Notes: generated from the letters alone by a model not told the origin. A DNA stretch of 9,339 nucleotides from an uncultured Acidobacteriota bacterium (GCA_902826505.1 CADEFG010000026.1:7604-16942), one strand, 5' to 3'. Shown: positions 1-6,978, numbered from the stretch's first letter. Program-made: numbers and translations.

Positions 1-2296
1 TGATTTTGATACGCGCCGCGTCCGCAAAACCCGTGCCGTTGATCAAAAGACATTCTTCGTTAAGAAATTCGTTTTTACTATCCGAGACATCGATTTTATC
101 TTTCAAATCAATTTTCTGCTGATCGGAAAGTTTGGCTAAAGAAACGCTGACGATTTCAAGACCGCCGTTATTGGGAGATTTGTCCAATTTCTTGGGACGT
201 AGCCGTTCTTGCGCTCCGATGATCGCTTGAATGTCACGATGGCGTTCCGGGTCGGGATATTTTGACCAGTCGATTTTGGTGAAATTTAATCCTAAATGAG
301 ATTCGACTGTGCTGATAAATGCTTTGTTATGAGCCTTGCCCCAGACCGACATCGTTTCCAGCAGATTTTTAAAAATCGTCAGATTCGTTTCGGCGGCGCC
401 TTTCGCGGGTTTGGAAATATTGCCGAAAGAAGAAAATCGCTGCCAGAGAAACTGCGTTCCCGGCGGTCCGAATTTGGCTCCGGTCGTTCCGGTCTCCTGC
501 ATTTCCTGGTGTCCGAAACCTTCGCGCGCCATTCTTCCTTCTTCAAATTCATACTTGAATGTCGGAACATCGAGCGTTGCCAGTTTTTTCCAACCGTCTT
601 TTTCCTGCGGCGGCAATCCGGCGCCATCAAACAATGCCCAGACCACTTCGCGGTGAATCGAAGCATCATTCAAATCACGGACGGCGATGGTTCCGGTCGG
701 CGTTCCGTCGGGATTAAATTCGATCAGAAAGTTTTGCTGGTTGGGATTTAAGATCTGCAAGCCGTAGCGCAGCATAAAAAGCGCCTTTGCCCTGCCGAGT
801 GCTGAAGCAAAAGCCTGCTTCCAAAATTTCTGCCATTGTTCTCGTTCATCTTTGGGTGTTTGGTCGTCGAGATATTGATATTCCGACTTGTATTCTTTTA
901 AATCCACCCCGAGGAAAGGAATGTTCAGCGGGGCGAGATAAATCTTGTCATTTTTCAAAAGCGAGATATCTCTGACCTGAATGCCTTCGATGTATTTCAT
1001 ATCACCATCGATTGACCTGAGCGTGCGGGTTTTCTTTTCGGTAATCGTAATTAATTCCGTCAGCACTAAAAGATTATCCGGCGGCGGCTTCAATTTTTTA
1101 TTAACCTGAGTAATATAATCGCTTCGCAAACAACCAATCAGCCAATCGCCGATAATATCCTTATGATTGGCTCCGCCCTGAAAATTTGTGCCGACATATT
1201 CTACCCCGGTTTTTAATGAAAAATCCAAATTATCCACCTTTGTCCCTAAATCGTAAGGATTGGTGCGAAGAGTTTCAAAGGTCGGGTCACGATGCGAGAC
1301 ATCAAATGTCCAGGCTTCATAATCGCGGGCGATTGAATCGGCTCCGCCCGTTTTCCATAAAACGCCTTTCTCTTTGATCGGTGCCGCCGGTAATCTGACC
1401 ACGCAGCTTCGGGAGGCAGTTTTCCAGGTACTCCATAAAAAGGGATCCGTATCCTTGATTCTGAGCAAATTATTATCAGGGTTTTTGGTCGCGATGGCGT
1501 TGGAATCCTCGGAGTTGTCGAACCGGTTATACGGCAGAACGACATACGATTCTAAATGCAGAATGACCTTGTCCCGATTCGCCACCGTCCGCTCGGGAGA
1601 AGAAATCATGTTGGCAAGTTTTGTAAAAATATTGTAGGGATCAGAGGTCAGTTCGGAAACCACTTTCGAGGCTTTGGCAGCCAAGTCCGACATTTCGGCT
1701 TTTGCCCCGCCTAAGAAATCCTGCTCTTTCCATGACCAAAATTTTCTGCCTAAATATTTGACGTAGTCCGTTTCAAAATCCGGAAAAAAAGCGTTCACGA
1801 AAGTTTGCAGATGATTTGCCTTGACCTCATCGCGCAGCCAGACGGTCACGTCATTAACGGGAATCAAATAGAGATGCAGTTTGAATTCGCAGCTCGGCTT
1901 TTTGAATTCCTTTTTATTAAACAAACTTTCATAGGTCAGCCACAACCTGTTCGGATTCGTGAGCGGAGCGACGACGACCGGCGCAAGATTGACAATTTTA
2001 ACATTTAGAACTTTATCAAAGACCTGCGACTTCTTTGAAGTCCAGGTATGTTTGAGATCCATTGTGCCCTGCGTTCCAACAATATCATAATGAAATTTCA
2101 AAGTTTCGTTTTCGCCCAACTCGACATTCTGAATCTCAATAACGCCGGAATCTTTACCGGTGCGGGTCGTGCCTTGCACTCTCGTCACCGCATAGTTCGG
2201 CGGTCCTTCCATGATCTTCCAGACGACTTCCTGATCTTTGATCGGGGTAGAATTATTATCAACATCGCCAAACTTAATTTTAATCGTAGTTATCAT
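1..2296 (-). CDS. Large putative T6SS cargo/effector protein, 3'-truncated by window edge
   Basis: The frame is open from an ATG at 2296 to the left edge (765 complete codons, no stop). An in-frame TGA at 2302-2300 supports this start; the only nearby Shine-Dalgarno-like bases are a weak GGGA. I do not recognise the protein as a whole. Residues about 1-105 alternate like a beta-sandwich (Ig or transthyretin-like) ending near the PVVVAPL stretch at 106-112. Residues 130-700 are a long alpha/beta region with no signal peptide or membrane segment. Residues 506-548 (LRYG, then QQNFLIEF, then RDLNDASIH) resemble the YG...H.QN...RDF block of IucA/IucC siderophore synthetases, with Asn where the family has His. 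Residues 751-765 (LINGTGF...) resemble the start of an IPT/TIG-type Ig domain. Being last in a vgrG-DUF4123 operon, it is the likely secreted effector. That role is inferred from position only; no toxin catalytic motif was identified. Confidence 0.6.
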   Translation of the reverse strand, partial: MITTIKIKFGDVDNNSTPIKDQEVVWKIMEGPPNYAVTRVQGTTRTGKDSGVIEIQNVELGENETLKFHYDIVGTQGTMDLKHTWTSKKSQVFDKVLNVKIVNLAPVVVAPLTNPNRLWLTYESLFNKKEFKKPSCEFKLHLYLIPVNDVTVWLRDEVKANHLQTFVNAFFPDFETDYVKYLGRKFWSWKEQDFLGGAKAEMSDLAAKASKVVSELTSDPYNIFTKLANMISSPERTVANRDKVILHLESYVVLPYNRFDNSEDSNAIATKNPDNNLLRIKDTDPFLWSTWKTASRSCVVRLPAAPIKEKGVLWKTGGADSIARDYEAWTFDVSHRDPTFETLRTNPYDLGTKVDNLDFSLKTGVEYVGTNFQGGANHKDIIGDWLIGCLRSDYITQVNKKLKPPPDNLLVLTELITITEKKTRTLRSIDGDMKYIEGIQVRDISLLKNDKIYLAPLNIPFLGVDLKEYKSEYQYLDDQTPKDEREQWQKFWKQAFASALGRAKALFMLRYGLQILNPNQQNFLIEFNPDGTPTGTIAVRDLNDASIHREVVWALFDGAGLPPQEKDGWKKLATLDVPTFKYEFEEGRMAREGFGHQEMQETGTTGAKFGPPGTQFLWQRFSSFGNISKPAKGAAETNLTIFKNLLETMSVWGKAHNKAFISTVESHLGLNFTKIDWSKYPDPERHRDIQAIIGAQERLRPKKLDKSPNNGGLEIVSVSLAKLSDQQKIDLKDKIDVSDSKNEFLNEECLLINGTGFADAARIKI

Positions 2297-2377
2297 TTTT
2301 CATCCCGGGAATTTCTGATCTTTAAAGCTTCTCTGGCTGCACTGGAAAATAAACACCGATAGCTGCATTTTCCGATT

Positions 2378-3004
2378 TTATTTCCCGGACAATTGGATCA
2401 ATAAATCCTTGGTCGTTTCGTCCGTTTCGCCGGTCACTTCAAGTTCATTGAGTAATTGGAAAAGCGCGACGGCAAATTTTGTTTTCTCATCCAGCTGACC
2501 GTTGATCGAGCTTTCATAAAGCCCCAAAGCATTTAAACGCCCCTGAATGCCGGTAATTTCATCAACCGGGTCGAGATTTCCGAGTTTTAGCTGAAACTGC
2601 GTGCCGTCGGACAGAGTCAGCTTGGCAACCTTCGCATTCGGAGAAATTGGCTGTTTCAACCAGCCTTCGCCGTCGGTCTTGCCCTTTTTCTCCTGCCCGT
2701 CAATATTTATCGTATAATCCAAATTCTTCAACGGCGTCTCGATGTACTTTAACTGAATGCTTAAAATTTTCGGCGTGTTTTTGCATTTGAACTTATGCAC
2801 CTGATTGGTCGGCTCGGAAACTTCTTTGAGCTGTTTATCCGGGACGAAAACGACATCGCCCGGCATCAGCACATTCGGGTCTTCGCGCTCCTTTTTCAGT
2901 TCGGCGTTGTTCGGATGATTCCAGATCGTGTCCGCGAAAAAACCGTGTTCAACCGCGATGCTGAAGATGCAGTCGCCCTGTTTGACTTGATAATTGACCG
3001 GCAT
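2378..3004 (-). CDS. LysM / beta-domain / peptidoglycan-binding-domain protein, T6SS accessory
   Basis: This 208-aa protein has three parts. Residues 4-56 are a LysM-type module (YQVKQGDCIFSIA, then PGDVVFVPD) with an insertion carrying NHPNNAELKKER, a form I associate with VgrG-linked LysM proteins. Residues 69-142 are a beta-rich domain with an IDGQEKKGKTDGEGW turn. Residues 148-206 are a peptidoglycan-binding (PGBD) fold, with GIQGRLNALGLY, then INGQLDEKT, FQ and VTGETDETT. LysM and PGBD modules both bind cell-wall glycan. There is no signal peptide or lipobox, so Sec export is unlikely and delivery on the T6SS spike is the simpler reading. The start follows the preceding stop by 5 bases and has a GGGAG at 3017-3013, 8 bases upstream, inside the end of the previous gene, so the two are probably translationally coupled. 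No catalytic residues for wall cleavage are seen, so it is a binder or targeting subunit rather than a proven hydrolase. Confidence 0.75.
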   Translation of the reverse strand: MPVNYQVKQGDCIFSIAVEHGFFADTIWNHPNNAELKKEREDPNVLMPGDVVFVPDKQLKEVSEPTNQVHKFKCKNTPKILSIQLKYIETPLKNLDYTINIDGQEKKGKTDGEGWLKQPISPNAKVAKLTLSDGTQFQLKLGNLDPVDEITGIQGRLNALGLYESSINGQLDEKTKFAVALFQLLNELEVTGETDETTKDLLIQLSGK

Positions 3005-3009
3005 AATCT

Positions 3010-3408
3010 TTACTCCCAGGCATCTTTATCCAAATCGGGAAACGTAATTTTGCAGCTTCCCGGCTCGATCTCGTAAAGACCGGCTTGTCCGTGTTCGTTG
3101 AGTCTGCCTTCTTTCGGGGCGCCGCCCGGCGGCGTGATCCGGTATTTGACACCGGGCATCGGTTTTCCTTCGGCATCGACTAAAATTATCTCGATCCACG
3201 CCTTCTTATCTTTCGGTTTTTCGACCGGTTTGCTCGCGCCCATCGATTGCAGAATCTGCTGGGTCATCTGAAAAGCCGTTTCGACCTCGACCGGCAGCGG
3301 CGCTTCGGAAACGGTTTTCTTAAAAGGACACGCGACGACCGACCCGGGCTGTTGCGGGGGAAAAGAACTTTGCGTTTTCTTGACCTTTGCGGCTAACTCA
3401 TTCGCCAT
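3010..3408 (-). CDS. Small VgrG-cluster protein with transthyretin-like beta-sandwich
   Basis: A 132-aa protein. Residues 1-60 are low in predicted structure apart from an Ala/Gln/Met-rich helix around 44-57, and contain a VVACPFKK segment at 24-31. After a charged Lys/Pro linker (61-69), residues 70-131 form a compact beta-sandwich: WIEIILVDAEGKPMPGVKYR, then LNEHGQAGLYEIEPGSCKI and FPDLDKDAWE. This pattern (W.E..LVD..G.P.PG..Y, DKDAW) is a recurrent T6SS-associated domain, met alone or fused to the C-terminus of VgrG or PAAR proteins, and resembles carboxypeptidase-regulatory/transthyretin-like folds. It probably serves as a docking module on the spike; it has no enzymatic motif. A GGAG at 3423-3420 lies 11 bases before the ATG. 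It sits 22 bases after the upstream gene and 5 bases before the LysM gene. The role is inferred from context. Confidence 0.7.
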   Translation of the reverse strand: MANELAAKVKKTQSSFPPQQPGSVVACPFKKTVSEAPLPVEVETAFQMTQQILQSMGASKPVEKPKDKKAWIEIILVDAEGKPMPGVKYRITPPGGAPKEGRLNEHGQAGLYEIEPGSCKITFPDLDKDAWE

Positions 3409-3430
3409 CGTATTTTTTACTCCACAGGAT

Positions 3431-3946
3431 TTATATTTTCACCGTCTCCAGGAAATCGGGATTTTCCGGTTTATCCGGAGTTGCTTGTTTCTCGTCCGGC
3501 GTTTGATTATCACTTTCCGTTTCTTTGTCCGGTTTCCACGCCTGCGGATCGTAATCTTCCCTGATCGATTCCCAGTTCTTTTCGGTCAGGACGTTGAGCA
3601 ATTCATCAAGCCGGTTGTTTGGCTCGACTTCATCGTCATTGAGAAGCACCTGGCACAAACGATGTGTGTCGAAATTCGGCGAAACCTCAAACATGACCGC
3701 CGTAAAAGCGGCGATCGAAGATTCAAAAGTCAGCGCGTGCCCCTGCGCACGCGCAATCGCGGTGCGGACCAGTTCGTGAAGAGTTTCTTCGGGCAGCTCA
3801 TCGACCGTAAATTTTTCATCACCGGGCAGAATGACGTTCGCTTTCGGATACTCGGCGAGCAGATGATCGGCGATCCGCCGCACAAAATTTTCCTGGGCGA
3901 CTGCCTCAACGACGGACATTTGTTCAGCACGAATTGATAATCTCAT
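3431..3946 (-). CDS. T6SS-associated hypothetical protein, helical with acidic Pro-rich tail
   Basis: A 171-aa protein with no enzyme signature. The start MRLSIRAEQM, then FVRRIADHLLAEYP (21-34), a long helix at 53-75 (EETLHELVRTAIARAQGHAL), AFTAVMFEVSPNFD (80-93) and LLNDDEV...NRLDELL (101-117), match in layout a small family of mostly helical proteins commonly found between DUF4123 and PAAR/effector genes in vgrG islands. Those typically begin M..(I/L)R.EQM and contain an F....F...FD segment. I know of no established function for that family. Residues from about 130 to the end (KPDKETESDNQTPDEKQATP...) are an acidic, Pro/Asp/Glu/Lys-rich tail, apparently disordered and probably specific to this lineage. 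It follows the DUF4123 gene by 25 bases. No convincing ribosome binding site is seen before the ATG at 3946. Confidence 0.65.
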   Translation of the reverse strand: MRLSIRAEQMSVVEAVAQENFVRRIADHLLAEYPKANVILPGDEKFTVDELPEETLHELVRTAIARAQGHALTFESSIAAFTAVMFEVSPNFDTHRLCQVLLNDDEVEPNNRLDELLNVLTEKNWESIREDYDPQAWKPDKETESDNQTPDEKQATPDKPENPDFLETVKI

Positions 3947-3971
3947 TGGTTTAAAAAATTAGTTCCGGTTA

Positions 3972-4505
3972 TCAAACCTCAATTGTTAGTTTGGCTTCGT
4001 TCAATTTATTGTCGGCAAATTGAAAGCGCGACAATTGGTTCAAATCGGGCAGCTCGGCAAAATAATAAAAAACGTCGCCAAATATTATTTCAAGTTCGTC
4101 CCGGTTGCAGGTCATCAGAAACGGCAGCAAAACGCGCGGGTCGTAATACCGAAAAAGCATCGGATTGCCGCTCGCATCGTCGACCGTCAAAAGCATCCGA
4201 AAATGTTTTCGCATGCCGGTTATCGACAACGGACTTTGGGCGAAAATGCCCCAATGTTTCGCCCAACATTCCGACAAAAGCCAGTCCGTGACGGGCGTTC
4301 CGGGATATAAATGAACCAGATACGGCGCGACATAGACGAGATCCGGAGGAAGCTCGCCGCGATAAAGACAGACATTCGGCGCATTTAGTTCAAAGAGTCT
4401 GACCGGTAAATCCGGCACCGAGGCGCCATCTAAAACGGCGTAAGTATGCGTGTTCTGTCGGAACAGATATTTCTCCAATTGCTGCTTCATCAGTTCTTTA
4501 TCCAT
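3972..4505 (-). CDS. DUF4123 T6SS effector chaperone/adaptor
   Basis: DUF4123 proteins (Tap/TEC family) bind a VgrG and its cognate effector and load the effector on the spike before firing. The diagnostic blocks are all present in this 177-aa form: YAVLDGA at 22-28, LYRGELPPDLVYVAPYLVHL at 47-66, WG at 85-86, RKHFRMLL at 99-106, and FRYYDPRVLLPFL at 118-130, followed by FGDVFYYF. It is short for the family: it holds little beyond the core domain and lacks the longer C-terminal region that many members use for cargo specificity. I chose the ATG at 4505, 44 bases after the vgrG stop and preceded by a weak GGA. A TTG at 4565 would extend the frame by 20 residues and overlap the end of vgrG, but the added residues are not family-like. 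It lies directly behind vgrG, as expected for an adaptor. Confidence 0.88.
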   Translation of the reverse strand: MDKELMKQQLEKYLFRQNTHTYAVLDGASVPDLPVRLFELNAPNVCLYRGELPPDLVYVAPYLVHLYPGTPVTDWLLSECWAKHWGIFAQSPLSITGMRKHFRMLLTVDDASGNPMLFRYYDPRVLLPFLMTCNRDELEIIFGDVFYYFAELPDLNQLSRFQFADNKLNEAKLTIEV

Positions 4506-4549
4506 CAATTTCCAATAACCCGAATTTATAAAAAGCGTCAGCGCGTTTT

Positions 4550-6703
4550 TTATTGTCGGGAACAAATCTCACAAAATGTTGCGCCGTTGTTCGCGGCGGT
4601 CGTCAGCACGAGCGCCGCCGGACTCATAAAGACCGGTTTCGGCGGCGGCGGTTTTGGCGAGAGCGAAACTCGTGCGCCAGGCTGTGCCTGATCGGCTTCT
4701 TTCGGGTCTTTCGGCGCTTCGGGACTGCTGCCCGAACCCGAGCCCGCCGCGCCGCCGCTGTTGATCATTACCATCGTGCCTTTGATAAAGATGCCGCCCG
4801 CCTTGATATTGATGAAGTTCCCGCCCACTTTTAAGGTCAATGAAGTGCCGGTTTCAAGCGTCATGCTCGTTCCCGATTTGAGATGAATTTCGGTTCCGGC
4901 ATCGACCGCAAATTTTGTTCCCGCTTTTTCCTCAAAATCGACGCCGGAATGAATCGAGATCGAGCCGTCAACCTTTTCATTATGGTCGCCCATCACTTTT
5001 AAGTGCTTGTCTTTTTTGACTTTTTCAAACTGCTCGTTCTCGATGATCAAATGCCGGTCGTGTTTGATCGTTTCCATCACGTCATTTTTGACGCGGATAT
5101 CCTGATTCTTTTCGGCGTGAATAAAGATCTGCTCCGAGCCTTTTTTATCCTCGAACCGAAATTCATTGAATCCGCCGCCGCCTTTCGATGAATTCGATTT
5201 GAGCGTCGATTTCGTTTTCTCGTCCGGCAAGGTGTAGGGCGGCATCGTCTGCGGATTGTAAACACAGCCCGTGATGATCGGCTGATCCGGGTCGCCTTCG
5301 AGAAAATGGACGATCACTTCCATCCCGATCCGCGGAATGAACATCGTCCCCCATTTATTGCCCGCCCAGGTTTGCGCGACCCGCACCCAGCACGAGCTTC
5401 CCGCATTGACCTGTCCATCGCGATCCCAGTGAAGTTGGATTTTGACACGCCCGTATTTGTCGGTAAAAATCTCTTCGCCTGCCGGACCGACGACAAACGC
5501 CGTCTGGCTGCCCTGAACGATCGGCTTCGGCGTTTTTCGCGGCGGACGAAACGGCGGCGCGCCCGAACCGTGCGCGATACAGGTGAAACTGTTCGAATAA
5601 GGCTCTTCGGCATTGTCATCCGAAACATAACTCGGATTTTGTTCGGCGTCGTGCGTGATCGAGGTGATCACATACTGCCCGTCGTTGGTGCTGTTCGGAT
5701 GATTAAATAGTTCAAAGCGGTAACCCGAAGTCATCGCCGAACAATCGCCCGCCCCGCTGATCACTTTATATTGGGCGTCCAAAGATTCCATCAGATGTTT
5801 GACGGTCTCTTGTTTGTCCGTTTCGACGAGCGCCAATTCGCTGGCTTGTTCTCCGCCGGAACTGTTGATTCCATCATATTTTCGCGCATAACCGCCCGGA
5901 AAATCATACAGTTCCAGTTTTTGACTGTCACCGACCGGAAAGACGGTCACTTTTTCATTGTCGAGTTTTCGCGTCGGCAGTTGAAAATTATGATCCCACA
6001 ACGTGACTTTGCCGGTTTGAAGCTGATAATCGGTTTGCCAGCGGTTGATTGAAGTAACGAAATCTTCGTACTGACGGGAAACGTCGATAAAATATGGAAT
6101 CTTTGCTTTTGACGGACAATCCGGGTGTGATTGCGGCGTATTGGCAACGACCATTTTGTGTTTTCCGTCCTTGTGTTCGAAGTAGAAATAAATTCCTTCT
6201 TCTTCCATCAGCCGCGCCGCAAAATCAAAATCCGATTCCCGGTACTGAACACAATAATTGCGTTTATTCGCGACGCCCTGGATTTGCCACGAAACATCAA
6301 AACCGGTAAAAACCTGCCGGAGAATGTCCGGCACGGAAATATTCTGGAAAATGCGGCTCTGGGATTTTTGAGTCAGAATCCATACGTGCGGAAAGATCTG
6401 CGCGTAATAATAAGAAAAACGAATATCGCGCGTGCCCTGCGAAAAACGGCTGACAATGCCCGTAAACTCCCGGAGCGTCCCGTCGCGCTGGTCGATCGTC
6501 ACCGTCACCGCCTTGCCGATAATTGAAATTGGGTCAACCACGGTCGGATCAAAGCCGGCTTCCAGTTCTTCGTGAAGCAGTTCAACGTCAACCGAAAACA
6601 GTTTGGAAAGCCCTTCCGCCGCGGTAATCCGGTTCAGCAAAAGGAAATCCTTCCCCAAAGGTGTGTAAATCGCCAGCAGTCTATTGTCTTGGGTCGTCGG
6701 CAT
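4550..6703 (-). CDS. vgrG: VgrG/TssI type VI secretion spike protein
   Basis: A 717-aa VgrG, the trimeric needle tip of the T6SS. Residues 1-370 are the gp27-like base (early LFSVDVELL; CVQYRESDFDFAARLMEEEGIYFYF at 151-175). Residues 405-490 are the gp5-like OB fold, with the hallmark DKYGRVKIQLHWDRDG, SSCWVRVAQTWAG, PRIGMEVIVHFLEGDPDQPIITG and VYN. GFNEFRFEDKKGSEQ at 511-525 leads into the beta-helix spike of short repeats (530-650). The tail is a Gly/Ser linker (650-660), an acidic/Pro region with PPPPKP at 685-690, then AALVLTTAANNGATFCEIC at 696-714. That FCE.C end is one I associate with VgrGs that use a DUF4123 partner. There is no C-terminal enzymatic domain, so this VgrG is a carrier. 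The ATG at 6703 is preceded by an A8 run and no Shine-Dalgarno sequence. It heads the minus-strand gene run. Confidence 0.97.
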   Translation of the reverse strand: MPTTQDNRLLAIYTPLGKDFLLLNRITAAEGLSKLFSVDVELLHEELEAGFDPTVVDPISIIGKAVTVTIDQRDGTLREFTGIVSRFSQGTRDIRFSYYYAQIFPHVWILTQKSQSRIFQNISVPDILRQVFTGFDVSWQIQGVANKRNYCVQYRESDFDFAARLMEEEGIYFYFEHKDGKHKMVVANTPQSHPDCPSKAKIPYFIDVSRQYEDFVTSINRWQTDYQLQTGKVTLWDHNFQLPTRKLDNEKVTVFPVGDSQKLELYDFPGGYARKYDGINSSGGEQASELALVETDKQETVKHLMESLDAQYKVISGAGDCSAMTSGYRFELFNHPNSTNDGQYVITSITHDAEQNPSYVSDDNAEEPYSNSFTCIAHGSGAPPFRPPRKTPKPIVQGSQTAFVVGPAGEEIFTDKYGRVKIQLHWDRDGQVNAGSSCWVRVAQTWAGNKWGTMFIPRIGMEVIVHFLEGDPDQPIITGCVYNPQTMPPYTLPDEKTKSTLKSNSSKGGGGFNEFRFEDKKGSEQIFIHAEKNQDIRVKNDVMETIKHDRHLIIENEQFEKVKKDKHLKVMGDHNEKVDGSISIHSGVDFEEKAGTKFAVDAGTEIHLKSGTSMTLETGTSLTLKVGGNFINIKAGGIFIKGTMVMINSGGAAGSGSGSSPEAPKDPKEADQAQPGARVSLSPKPPPPKPVFMSPAALVLTTAANNGATFCEICSRQ

Positions 6704-6810
6704 AACTTTTTTTTCTGCATCAAAAGCAGAGATTCAAGATAAATCAATTCAATTAAAAAACCCGGTAAATTTGCGTTTGTCTTGGAGGAAAATTTTCAGA
6801 TACGAATACT

Positions 6811-6850
6811 GGAACAAACAAATGCTTTTGAAACCTGTTCCAAAGCATTT
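6811..6850. repeat. Overlapping, mutually exclusive inverted repeats in the vgrG leader
   Basis: AAATGCTTT at 6820-6828 pairs perfectly with AAAGCATTT at 6842-6850. Past one mismatch the stem continues with three further pairs (6830-6832 with 6838-6840), leaving a 5-base loop. GGAACA at 6811-6816 pairs with TGTTCC at 6836-6841. The two pairings share bases, so only one can form at a time in RNA. On the minus strand this would lie in the untranslated leader of vgrG if transcription starts upstream of it (coordinate above 6850). The stems are AT-rich and lack a following U-run, so this is not a typical intrinsic terminator. Confidence 0.45.
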
Positions 6851-6866
6851 TAGAGAAGAAATTTTA

Positions 6867-6878
6867 CATTCAATTTGA
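6867..6878. repeat. CATTCAATTTGA, copy 1 of a near-palindromic repeat
   Basis: This 12-base sequence matches 7005-7016 at 11 of 12 positions. Its core TCAA-TTGA is a near-palindrome of the kind bound by dimeric regulators. This copy lies just downstream of the weaker vgrG promoter candidates. In such AT-rich DNA a chance match is possible. Confidence 0.3.
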
Positions 6879-6883
6879 GAGTT

Positions 6884-6913
6884 ATCTTATCGCCAACGAT
6901 TGATAAAAGTCAA
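6884..6913 (-). promoter_or_regulatory. Weak sigma70-like promoter candidate for the vgrG operon
   Basis: On the minus strand TTGACT (6913-6908) is followed after 18 bases by TAAGAT (6889-6884), five and four matches to the -35 and -10 consensus. It would give a leader of roughly 170 bases containing the overlapping inverted repeats. An alternative pair, TTGAGA (6957-6952) with TATAAA (6932-6927), has better hexamers but a 19-base spacer. Neither is convincing by itself. Confidence 0.25.
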
Positions 6914-6915
6914 TC
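6898..6915. promoter_or_regulatory. Operator-like dyad GATTGA-N6-TCAATC
   Basis: A perfect 6-base inverted repeat with a 6-base spacer overlaps the -35 hexamer of the candidate vgrG promoter. The size and spacing fit a dimeric helix-turn-helix regulator site. No regulator gene is visible in the window, so the partner is unknown. Confidence 0.3.
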
Positions 6916-6978
6916 ATTTTGGACTTTTTATAATTTTTAACGCGGCGGCACTCTCAAAATTCGCAAAAAGCGATAAAC

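Noticed and set aside
296..751. 151-aa plus-strand frame opposite the large cargo gene
   Set aside because: The minus-strand frame is continuous over 765 codons with protein-like composition. This frame is an Arg/Phe-rich antisense shadow.
2344..2373. GGAAAAT ... ATTTTCC inverted repeat between the LysM gene and the large cargo gene, as a terminator
   Set aside because: The stem is only 7 AT-rich bases with a 16-base loop and no following T-run on the minus strand. The operon probably reads through.
3380..3937. 185-aa plus-strand frame across the 132-aa and 171-aa genes
   Set aside because: It is antisense to two genes with family-like sequence and runs across their junction. It has no domain of its own.
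4506..4565. TTG start extending the DUF4123 protein by 20 residues
   Set aside because: The extension overlaps the end of vgrG and does not resemble the family N-terminus. The ATG at 4505 places the conserved YAVLDGA block at the usual distance from the start.
6646..6720. Upstream ATG at 6720 with an A8 run, giving a 24-aa minus-strand frame overlapping the vgrG start
   Set aside because: It is out of frame with vgrG, lacks a ribosome binding site and has no protein-like features. Translational control by it cannot be supported from sequence alone.
6684..6878. Plus-strand 64-aa frame running from the vgrG start into the spacer
   Set aside because: It begins antisense to vgrG, has no ribosome binding site, no recognisable domain, and covers the region expected to hold regulatory DNA.
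6906..6934. Perfect TATAAT at 6929-6934 as a plus-strand polA promoter
   Set aside because: No acceptable -35 hexamer lies 16-18 bases upstream; the nearest TTGATA is 23 bases away.
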